Positions 52,596-60,545 of a stretch of DNA of 64,000 nucleotides are shown in pieces. A program made the translations under genes and the position numbers. Every line of letters starts with the position of its first letter. Within the stretch, counting starts at the first letter, position 1. This DNA comes from Halalkalibaculum roseum (GTDB lineage Bacteria > Bacteroidota > Rhodothermia > Balneolales > Balneolaceae): the NCBI RefSeq assembly GCF_011059145.1, contig NZ_JAALLT010000003.1, forward strand, positions 682,001 to 746,000, written 5' to 3'. The notes under the pieces are model-generated. The model had not been told where the DNA came from and ran no database searches. It worked only from the letters and a program-made list of their open reading frames with translations.

Positions 52596-55500
52596 ATGTA
52601 TGTCATCCTCCTAATTGCTCTTTTATTGAACATCAATCTTAAAGAGATTGATGAAACCACCTCATTAATTGAATTATCTAAAAGTCAGGCTGATCTATAT
52701 ATAAACAACATTATTCAAGATCGCGATGTTGATGCCAATTATTGGGCACTCTTGACATTGGCTGAAAATAATTCACAGATTAAAACTTACATTGCTAATA
52801 CTTTTCGTCAAGGTAAGTATGATAGTAGTCGCTTTGAACCATTCTTAAAACAGGATCAAGAAAATAATCTTTTACTAAGAAATCTGGTTAACGAGACCGG
52901 ATCAAAACCATTATTAGTTGAACTTTTACTACGAGAGACTGATACAAATCAGCGTAGGAAAATTAGAAACAATTTTATCAAAAATTTCAACCTCAATATT
53001 GAAAATGGTATTGATTATGAGTCATTAATTGATAGAATTATTAACAAAGAAAAGATAGATAGCACAGTTGTTCCAAATGACTCATTTAGACTTACACATT
53101 TATTTCTTTTAATGAATTCAACGGGCTATGGTTTACTAAATGATGGCTATGAAAAGCAGGCATATGACAAATGGACTAATAGTGAATTTTCAAGTTACAA
53201 AACGCCCCTTAGTAAAGAACTCCAGCTCTTCTTAAAAGTAAGACTTCTATATGCATTAGGTAATTATGAAGAGGCAAAGCCACTATTTGATGAAATTATC
53301 AATAGTAACTCTGTCCCAAATTCCCCCTTTAAATTTAGAGTTTTAAGATATTTTGATTATTCCTTATGGAGACAAGGATTCTATGATTTAAGCCTAAAAA
53401 TTGCTAAAAACTTAACAACACCACTGTCAAAATATTTAGATGATAAAGAGAAAGAATTAGAATCACTTTCCGCACAAGCAGCATATTTAGACTTGATTGG
53501 TAAGATTTCTGAAGCACAAAAAGTGAATTTAGAAATTCTAAAAGAATCCGATGAATCTGGTCTTCCTGTTAATAGGACTACAGTTTACAATAATTTAGGT
53601 CTTACCTACAAAGAGAGTGGTGAATTTTCAAAATATCTAGATTTACAACTCAAAGCTCTTGAAGAAGCTATAAATCAAAATGACACCTCTCGTAGACTTG
53701 AAATACTTTCCAACCTTTATCTTTATTACACGGAAAAAAAGGATTATAAGACTGCGATATTATATTTGAATGAGGCAAGAAATCTTGCTGAGAAAGAAGA
53801 TGAGTCAGTTCAAGTTGGAAAAATTCACATGTATCTTGGTATTCTTTATCGAGATTATCAAAATGACTATGACAAATCTTTAAATAATTTTGAAGAAGCT
53901 TCAAAATATTTAGATCCAAAGAATAGCTTTCTTCATTATTTACAACTGTTAGATGAAAAAGCATTACTTTTTAAGAAAAAGAATGATTTAGAGAAAAGTC
54001 GTGAGCTATATTATTTAAAAGCTGAACTCAGTAAGTCGAAAGACGATATAAGTCTCATTGAAGCTTACCTCCACTTAATTGAATTAAATTTGCAAACAGG
54101 AAGATTAGATGATGCTAAAAGGTTGTTTAATGAGATTAGTACTTACAATCTTAGCATACTCGATTTCAGGGACATAATAAAAGCAAAAACTGTAAGAGCT
54201 CGGTATTTGGTTGCAATTGGAGACCAAGACAAAGCTTATCAAATTATGAAGCCTGCTATTGAGCAAATTGTAGAAAGGGCTAAAAGTAGTACCGAGCTTC
54301 AATCGGGTTTCTGGAATGTTGATCCTCAATACTTAAATGCTTTCAGCTTTATGGCAGATTTGCTAATTAGTAACAAAAAAAATTCAGAAGCTGTAGAAGT
54401 ATTGGATAAACTTAAAACGATTAATGATGCTTCGCTTTATCAGAATAAGATGGTTAAATCCAGCCTATTGGATGAAACTGAACTCTTACAGTATAAGAAT
54501 CTTACACAACAGCTTGATAAACTTAGAAAGAAACAACTATTAGCAAATAAAAAAGAACAGCTAAGCCTGCAAAGTAAGATTGACCAACTTACAGCTCAAA
54601 AAAATGTTTTGGATCGTAAAATATCCGGCATGGTTGATCAGGAACCTATTACTGTGAAAGAGGTACAGCGCCGTATTACAGGTAGAGAAATGGTTATACA
54701 TGTTACAGAACTTCAGGATCAATATTATATAGCAAGAATATCACGACATGACGTAAGATTTAACGAGGTTGCACTAGATTCTACCTTGAGAGCTAAATTC
54801 AGTAGTGCCATTGAGAAGATGTCAGTAGGTAAAACTGATATTAACGAGCTCAGTCAAATCTCTGACATCCTGGATTTTGAAAGTATTCCGGCCTGGGTGG
54901 AACGCCTTACTATTATTCCGGACAGCTATTTGTACCAGCTGCCTGTAGATGCCCTACCAATTAAGAGCGAAGGGTTCGGATATAGCTATGGCGGTGCTAC
55001 CTACGTAGTGGAACGATTCAAGACACACTATTTGACTTCACTCAATGATTTCAGAACCACCAATTCACCGCGCAAGCAGTATGCAATGGATTTTGCCGGG
55101 TACGGAGTATCTCAGTTTCCCTCATATACAAACAAGCAAGACCTGGTGCCGCTCCCACACGCCGAAAGTGAAGTCTCAGCCATAGTGGGTAATTTATCCA
55201 ACATGAAGAACAGGCGAGCATACCTTGACACCGCTTCCACTGAGAAGGTATTCAAGGAGACAGCTCCTAATGCCCGCATCCTGCACCTGGCCACCCATAG
55301 TGAGCTTTCCGACAGAGACCCCTTGTTTTCAACTATCTACATGAGTGCTGATGAGCAGACAGCCAATGAAGAATTTTCAGGGCAAATTTTTGCCTATGAA
55401 TTATTTGAGTTGAACCTGGCCAATGATTTGATCATGCTGAACTCCTGTGAGTCCGGCTCAGGCTCTTACCTGCAGGGCACCGGGGTGATGGGTATCAGTC

Positions 55501-55832
55501 GTGCCTTGCGTTACGCTGGAGCCAATTCTCTGATTCTGAACCTTTGGTCTGTTAATGATATGATGGCTTCCGATTTTGCCATCGAGTTCTATAAGAATAT
55601 CAACGAGGGTCAGACCAAAGATGAGGCCCTGAGACAGGCGAAACTTCACTTCCTGAAAAACAAAAATGCAAACCCGCATTACTGGGGTCCTTATATTCTG
55701 ATAGGCAATCGCGATGCATTGGTAAACCCCAATCGCGAAACCAACATCTATTTCGCAGGGGCTTTCATGCTATTCTTCATAACCATCGCATCAATTAGCC
55801 TTATTCAGGATCGAAGAGTAAAAGCTGCTTAA
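52596..55832 (+). CDS. TPR-CHAT caspase-like protein with C-terminal membrane anchor
   Basis: 1078 residues. A short hydrophobic N-terminus (YVILLIALLLNIN) is a probable signal segment. Residues about 190-630 are tetratricopeptide-like helical repeats (ALGNYEEAKPLFDEI, TVYNNLGLTYKESGEFSKYLDLQLKALEEA, KIHMYLGILYRDYQNDYDKSL). A coiled coil follows (about 630-675). Residues about 690-1040 are a CHAT domain, a clan CD cysteine peptidase, with the catalytic dyad in HLATHS (His901) and LNSCESG (Cys951), then LWSVNDMMASDF and HYWGPYILIGN. Membrane helix about 1052-1071 ends RRVKAA. With positive-inside topology the peptidase would face the periplasm. The N-terminal part is far AT-richer than the CHAT domain. 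Peptidase activity and target are inferred. Confidence 0.9.
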   Translation: MYVILLIALLLNINLKEIDETTSLIELSKSQADLYINNIIQDRDVDANYWALLTLAENNSQIKTYIANTFRQGKYDSSRFEPFLKQDQENNLLLRNLVNETGSKPLLVELLLRETDTNQRRKIRNNFIKNFNLNIENGIDYESLIDRIINKEKIDSTVVPNDSFRLTHLFLLMNSTGYGLLNDGYEKQAYDKWTNSEFSSYKTPLSKELQLFLKVRLLYALGNYEEAKPLFDEIINSNSVPNSPFKFRVLRYFDYSLWRQGFYDLSLKIAKNLTTPLSKYLDDKEKELESLSAQAAYLDLIGKISEAQKVNLEILKESDESGLPVNRTTVYNNLGLTYKESGEFSKYLDLQLKALEEAINQNDTSRRLEILSNLYLYYTEKKDYKTAILYLNEARNLAEKEDESVQVGKIHMYLGILYRDYQNDYDKSLNNFEEASKYLDPKNSFLHYLQLLDEKALLFKKKNDLEKSRELYYLKAELSKSKDDISLIEAYLHLIELNLQTGRLDDAKRLFNEISTYNLSILDFRDIIKAKTVRARYLVAIGDQDKAYQIMKPAIEQIVERAKSSTELQSGFWNVDPQYLNAFSFMADLLISNKKNSEAVEVLDKLKTINDASLYQNKMVKSSLLDETELLQYKNLTQQLDKLRKKQLLANKKEQLSLQSKIDQLTAQKNVLDRKISGMVDQEPITVKEVQRRITGREMVIHVTELQDQYYIARISRHDVRFNEVALDSTLRAKFSSAIEKMSVGKTDINELSQISDILDFESIPAWVERLTIIPDSYLYQLPVDALPIKSEGFGYSYGGATYVVERFKTHYLTSLNDFRTTNSPRKQYAMDFAGYGVSQFPSYTNKQDLVPLPHAESEVSAIVGNLSNMKNRRAYLDTASTEKVFKETAPNARILHLATHSELSDRDPLFSTIYMSADEQTANEEFSGQIFAYELFELNLANDLIMLNSCESGSGSYLQGTGVMGISRALRYAGANSLILNLWSVNDMMASDFAIEFYKNINEGQTKDEALRQAKLHFLKNKNANPHYWGPYILIGNRDALVNPNRETNIYFAGAFMLFFITIASISLIQDRRVKAA

Positions 55833-56546
55833 TTAGTCTAGTCTATTTACTTTCCTCTCGCAGACCCCCTTGCCAGTAAACCGGGACTAGATTAGAACTG
55901 TGTACGCTACTCAGATACCAAAGTAAACGGAATGACTTCTTGCCTGGACTCTTCGGTCTTCAAGTACCCGGTTAGTTTTAACCCTCTCCTGTCGAATCAT
56001 CTCCGCAACAAATCGGTTTATTACTGAACGTTGATTGGCTTGCAAGTCAAACTAATAACCACCAGTACCGGAAACAACTCAAGGTTTAAACACAAGCAGC
56101 CTTTAGTCGGCCGATACATGCCTTTTATTATATCTTACTCCTTCACTAGAGGATATAATAATCGCATTTTATAAACAGGTTGGCAGATTCGGTACTTTCT
56201 ATAGGGAGTTGTTGATTGAAGAAAATTACGAGTGATTGTAGCTCTAAAAGCGTTGCAAAGATTCGAGATTTATCGGTACGTATAGGTACAATCAAATAAT
56301 AAACGTCCAGTTACTTCCCAAGCACTCATTCTTTTATCCCGAAACTGACAATACTATTTACCTAGATAGGAAAGCGTAAATGCGTTCAGTGATTGAATGG
56401 CGACGCTTGTTCCGGATATGTAATTCATTACACTGTCTATTATAAATTAAGAGTGTCAACAAATAAAAAAGGCGATGAATGCTGGCATTCATCGCCTTAC
56501 TAAATATTGTTGTTTCTAAAGACCGGGTTAACGGTCTTTGAGCTTC
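55833..56546. other. 714-base noncoding region after the CHAT gene
   Basis: No reading frame longer than about 20 codons looks real on either strand. Contains ATTATATC / GATATAAT inverted at 56127-56159, TCTAGTC / GACTAGA inverted repeats just after the CHAT stop, and the terminator at 56469-56498 belonging to the anti-sigma gene. Long for this genome; may be an untranslated region, a decayed gene or an undetected RNA. Confidence 0.6.
56469..56498 (-). terminator. Rho-independent terminator of the anti-sigma-like gene
   Basis: Perfect 14-bp stem AAGGCGATGAATGC / GCATTCATCGCCTT with a 2-base nominal loop, followed by TTTTTTATTTG on the minus strand; 48 bases past the stop. Confidence 0.92.
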
Positions 56547-57302
56547 TTATTTGCTGAATGCATTCAGGTAGCTTTCCGCCACTCTACGATATGCACCGTT
56601 AAGAGCATAAGCGTTCTCGATATTTTGTTTGGCCATATCCAGCTGGTCCAGCTGAAAATAAGCGTTACCCAGGTACCAGTAAGCTTTTTCCAATATAAGC
56701 TTCTCTTCGGTACTCAGATTGTCATTCGAGGACTCTTTCTGAGTTATAATTTTTTGAAAATAATCCGTCGACTCACGATAGTTACCTTCATTATAGTAGA
56801 GCGAACCAAGATTCAGATTCAACTCAGAAATCCATTGGGGATCGTTGGCGCTCTGCAGCTCTCTGTTAAGCAGAGCTGTTGCCTGATCAAACTGTCCGGT
56901 ATTTGCCAAGGTAATTGCATCCCTGATTATATTATTATCGGCCTCATTATCAACGTTTCCATCTGGTGATCGATAATAATCCAGTTCGATACTTTGTATA
57001 GGCTGAATGTCTCCGTTAACCCCCGATTGCTGAAAATTCATTACCCCCAAAATTCCAATGGTCAGAGCTATGACAGCTGCCGCCGCATAACTCCAGTACC
57101 TCTTCATTTTCAAAGCTTTTCTTCTCTCTTTTTTCTTTTTAACTACTTCTTTGAGATTGGCAACCGTTTTCAGATAGTCTAAGTGATATCCGTCCTGGAT
57201 AAGCTCTGCCCACAGCTCATCAACTTCTTCTTGCGAAAGCTGACCATTGACGTACTGATCAATCTTTTCTTCTAACTTATTTTGACTAAAGCTTTCAATC
57301 AT
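56547..57302 (-). CDS. Membrane anti-sigma-like protein with extracytoplasmic TPR domain
   Basis: 251 residues. Residues 1-68 are cytoplasmic and charged (LEEKIDQYVNGQLSQEEVDELW, then a lysine-rich KKKKERRKALKMKR stretch), like the short helical anti-sigma domains of Bacteroidota. One membrane helix at 69-90 (YWSYAAAAVIALTIGILGVMNF). Residues 115-250 are TPR-like repeats (ALLNRELQSANDPQWISELNLNLGSLYYNEGNYRESTDYFQKI, AYWYLGNAYFQLDQLDMAKQNI) outside the membrane. No sigma partner is adjacent, so the ECF sigma at 49838-50482 is the best candidate. Regulated possibly through the TACTCTAAGAGTA palindrome upstream. Confidence 0.78.
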   Translation of the reverse strand: MIESFSQNKLEEKIDQYVNGQLSQEEVDELWAELIQDGYHLDYLKTVANLKEVVKKKKERRKALKMKRYWSYAAAAVIALTIGILGVMNFQQSGVNGDIQPIQSIELDYYRSPDGNVDNEADNNIIRDAITLANTGQFDQATALLNRELQSANDPQWISELNLNLGSLYYNEGNYRESTDYFQKIITQKESSNDNLSTEEKLILEKAYWYLGNAYFQLDQLDMAKQNIENAYALNGAYRRVAESYLNAFSK

Positions 57303-57480
57303 TGTTCTGTTCCAGTTCGGTTATTGATTTTTAAATGCTGCCAATATTATAAATATGTATTCAGAAAATTGGCAATTAAATATAACTAATGGTCAGAAAT
57401 GCGCTATAACCTATGGAAAGACCTTTTTTGAGTATGCTTTTTTGAATTTCCGTGCTCTCAATTTCACGTACTAAATATGC

Positions 57481-57493
57481 TACTCTAAGAGTA
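57481..57493. promoter_or_regulatory. Palindrome TACTCTAAGAGTA upstream of the anti-sigma-like gene
   Basis: 13-bp palindrome with one central base, 179 bases before the anti-sigma ATG. Near twin of 50517-50528. Confidence 0.4.
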
Positions 57494-57672
57494 TTATTAC
57501 TTTTCATAGTCATTAACTCTTTCTACCACTTTATAATAAGAGAAACCAAGTGAGTTTTTGTTACAGAATATTTCAAATAATTTTTAGACCTGTTATTAGC
57601 CCTTTAAAACAGGCCTTAGACCGCATTAATTTCACTATTTGATGCATTTGTTTGGCATTGATCTGGTAAATC

Positions 57673-57705
57673 TTTGTTAAGAAATTGAACGAAAGTATAA
57701 ATTTT
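57673..57705 (+). promoter_or_regulatory. Bacteroidota-type promoter for the TlpA-like gene
   Basis: TTTG at 57673-57676, 19-base spacer, TATAAATTTT at 57696-57705, close to the TTTG-N19-TANNTTTG pattern of Bacteroidota sigma-A; about 41 bases before the ATG at 57746. Confidence 0.45.
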
Positions 57706-57745
57706 CCTGCTTTTAGCCTTTCTTTACGTCTTAAAACCATCGTTT

Positions 57746-59188
57746 ATGAAACAAGAACAACATTACATAGTCACTTTCTTTGTGCTGTTTCTGCTTTTTG
57801 CAGGCTGCAATGAGGATAAAAATGCCGAAATCAGTGGCACAATAGATTACATCGGGTCCTCGGAAATTTATCTTGAGCAAAAACCTATTCATTACAAGTA
57901 TGCCGATAAGATCAGGTATCAGATCAACCCTGAGAATAGCGGCAGATTTAGCAAGAGTGTCCCCCTGGATTCTCAGAAAGTGGTTTTTTTTGTAATTGAT
58001 GACACCGAATATCCTGTCGTTGCAAACCCTGAACGACAGATTTCATTGAACGTTTATCGAGCCGATTTCCCCGATTCGGTGGATGTAGAAGGCTATCCGG
58101 AACCCTGGGATAACAATTATTCCGATTATTATAAAGAGGAACAGCAAATTCAGCAGCAGATTGACGGGGAGATGCAAGATTTTCGGGATGGTAAAGTCAA
58201 TGAAGTTCTGGACCTGTACAAAAGTCGTTACAAACTGGCCAAAAGGCACCTGGCAGAAACCCCGCTTGATATCTATTATTACAAAAATATGGGGGAGTAC
58301 CTGGAGAAACGGCTTGAAAATATTGAATACCGTAGGGACCAAAGTGGTTTTAATGCCGAATCTGCCCGTGAGAATGTAATTGAAGAAGCCAAAGAACTCA
58401 ATTTCTTTACGATAAAATCTCTCAGAGCCCAGCGTGCGGGCATACGGGATTTCACCAATGCCTATGCCAATACCTTTGGTGTCGAGGATAGCCTGGAAGA
58501 GGAGTATGGGCAAGAACTCACGCAATATGATGTAAAGCGACTTGGATATGATACCTTGAATGAAGCTCGGGTTTCTGTACTCGATCATATTGAAGACCGA
58601 GATGCACTTGCCTATGCCAAGATGCACCTGATTGCCGAACGTATCGGTGAGATGTCGCCCGAAATAGCAGAACCGAGCTATAGCGCATACCTGGAGAATT
58701 TTAGCGACTATCCACGCTACACATCTTTTCTAAGGGAATTTTATGAAGAAGTGGAAGCAGTTTCTCCCGGCAATCCGGCCATTCCATTTTCCATTCCGAA
58801 CCAAAATGGTGAGCTCGTAAGCATGGATGATTTCAAAGGAAAATATGTACTGCTTGACTTCTGGGCTAGCTGGTGTATTCCATGCCTTGATGAATTTCCA
58901 CATATGAAAAAACTGTATCGAGATTTTGACCGCGAAGATTTTGAAATTGTGGCCATTTCAATCGGCGAAGACAGTCTCAGGTGGCGTCAAACCATCAACC
59001 GCTTTGAAAATCCCTGGCCTCAACTCTACGCCGGTGAAGGTTTTGAGCAGGAGACTTTTAAGGCTTACCAGGGAGGCGGAATTCCATTTTACATTCTAGT
59101 GGATCGCTCCGGCAATATCAAACGATACAATGATGTCAGGCCTTCATTCAACCTGCCAGATGTACTTGACAGTTTGATTGCTGAGTAA
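57746..59188 (+). CDS. TlpA-family thioredoxin-like lipoprotein
   Basis: 480-residue envelope oxidoreductase. Lipoprotein signal ending LLFAGCNED. An N-terminal DUF4369-like strand domain (about 25-120) and a long helical linker precede a C-terminal TlpA/AhpC-TSA thioredoxin domain: FWASWCIPCLDEFPHMKK with the CxxC pair, and the cis-proline loop GGIPFYILVDRSG. Family members reduce or isomerise periplasmic disulfides. The GH3 gene starts 53 bases later on the same strand. Confidence 0.9.
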   Translation: MKQEQHYIVTFFVLFLLFAGCNEDKNAEISGTIDYIGSSEIYLEQKPIHYKYADKIRYQINPENSGRFSKSVPLDSQKVVFFVIDDTEYPVVANPERQISLNVYRADFPDSVDVEGYPEPWDNNYSDYYKEEQQIQQQIDGEMQDFRDGKVNEVLDLYKSRYKLAKRHLAETPLDIYYYKNMGEYLEKRLENIEYRRDQSGFNAESARENVIEEAKELNFFTIKSLRAQRAGIRDFTNAYANTFGVEDSLEEEYGQELTQYDVKRLGYDTLNEARVSVLDHIEDRDALAYAKMHLIAERIGEMSPEIAEPSYSAYLENFSDYPRYTSFLREFYEEVEAVSPGNPAIPFSIPNQNGELVSMDDFKGKYVLLDFWASWCIPCLDEFPHMKKLYRDFDREDFEIVAISIGEDSLRWRQTINRFENPWPQLYAGEGFEQETFKAYQGGGIPFYILVDRSGNIKRYNDVRPSFNLPDVLDSLIAE

Positions 59189-59241
59189 ATTACCTATCTT
59201 TACTTTTCTTACTTTTTCAACTACATAGACGAATCTGCTAT

Positions 59242-60369
59242 ATGAAAAAAAGTGTCCACTTCAGCCTGTTAGTTATAGGCGTGCTGTTCATATTCGCTTC
59301 CTGCAGCCAAAGCCAGTCTTCCGGTATTACTCTGGATGAGAAAATTGGTCAGATGATAAAAGTGGGTTTCAGAGGACTCACTGTTGCCGAAGACAATCCG
59401 ATAGTGCAAGATATCCGGAAATATCATATCGGGGGAGTGGTATTGTTTGACTACGACGTTCCGCGAGATACGGCAGTGCGAAACATTTCATCAGCCGATC
59501 AGGTGCAGGAACTGGTTCAAGACCTGCAGAGCTATGCGGATATACCCCTCATTGTTGCCATCGACCAGGAAGGAGGAAGAGTTGCCCGACTGAAACCTAA
59601 GTATGGGTTTGAGAAAAGCGTCTCGGCCCAATATCTAGGAGGCCTGCAAAACCCCGACAGCACCCGGAAATATGCTCGGCAAACCGGTGAAACTTTGAGC
59701 GAACTGGGTATTAATACCAACCTGGCACCCGTTGTCGACGTCAATATCAATGCGGAAAATCCGGTGATCGGTGGAATTGAACGAAGTTTTTCAGAAGATC
59801 CTGAAGTCGTCAGCCGGCAGGCACGAATCTACATTGAAACACTGCATGATTACGGCATCATTACAACGCTGAAGCATTTTCCCGGCCATGGCAGTTCCAA
59901 AGAAGATTCACACCTAGGTGTAGTAGATGTAACCGAATACTGGCAAGAAGAAGAACTCATACCCTACCGAAACTTAATTGAATCAGAAACGGCTGACATT
60001 ATCATGACTGCACATATTTTTAATGCCAGACTTGATTCTGTATATCCGGCAACTCTTTCCAAACCCATAATTACGGGAATTCTTCGAGACAGTCTCGGAT
60101 TTGAAGGTGTGGTGATGTCAGACGATCTTCAAATGAAAGCTATCAGGACCCAATACGGACTGAAAGAGACCATTAAAATGAGTATACAGGCCGGGGTGGA
60201 TATGCTATCATTCGCCAATAATTCGATATTTGATGCTGAAATTGTTGCTAAGGCACACGGCATCATTAAAGAACTGGTCGATGAGGGTGAAATTTCCGAA
60301 GAGCGCATAGAAGAATCTTATGAACGTATCATCTCCCTTAAAAGGAAGTATTTGATGGTGGGGGAGTGA
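59242..60369 (+). CDS. GH3 beta-N-acetylhexosaminidase (NagZ-like) lipoprotein
   Basis: 375-residue family 3 glycoside hydrolase. Lipoprotein signal MKKSVHFSLLVIGVLFIFASC. The single TIM-barrel form typical of NagZ: VAIDQEGGRVARL, the KHFPGHGSSKEDSHLGV signature with the His of the catalytic Asp/His loop, and VMSDDLQMKAI with the nucleophile Asp. Removes GlcNAc from muropeptides in known relatives; here it is exported rather than cytoplasmic. Followed by an inverted repeat. Confidence 0.93.
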   Translation: MKKSVHFSLLVIGVLFIFASCSQSQSSGITLDEKIGQMIKVGFRGLTVAEDNPIVQDIRKYHIGGVVLFDYDVPRDTAVRNISSADQVQELVQDLQSYADIPLIVAIDQEGGRVARLKPKYGFEKSVSAQYLGGLQNPDSTRKYARQTGETLSELGINTNLAPVVDVNINAENPVIGGIERSFSEDPEVVSRQARIYIETLHDYGIITTLKHFPGHGSSKEDSHLGVVDVTEYWQEEELIPYRNLIESETADIIMTAHIFNARLDSVYPATLSKPIITGILRDSLGFEGVVMSDDLQMKAIRTQYGLKETIKMSIQAGVDMLSFANNSIFDAEIVAKAHGIIKELVDEGEISEERIEESYERIISLKRKYLMVGE

Positions 60370-60541
60370 TAAGTTATGAGTCTTGAGTTGTGAGTCTTGA
60401 GATTAAAGTAATAGTCTGTTCACTTGGCAAACCGAATCCTAAATTCTTGGCAATAAACCCAAAATAAATCAGCTCTGAACCTATTCTGATCAAGTTAATT
60501 GTTTGCAGTCTTAGAACTCACGACTCATGACTCACAACTTA
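60370..60541. repeat. 26-bp imperfect inverted repeat between convergent genes
   Basis: Left arm 60370-60395 and right arm 60516-60541 match inverted in 23 of 26 bases, with internal reiterations of GAGTCTTGAG / GAGTTGTGAG. The arms begin one base after the GH3 stop and end 4 bases before the S9 stop, framing a 120-base noncoding spacer. Confidence 0.8.
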
Positions 60542-60545
60542 TTTA

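Larger units (their letters stand above)
57303..57745. other. Divergent control region between anti-sigma-like and TlpA-like genes
   Basis: 443 bases, AT-rich, no gene. Contains the palindrome at 57481-57493 and a promoter candidate at 57673-57705 for the rightward gene. Confidence 0.65.
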
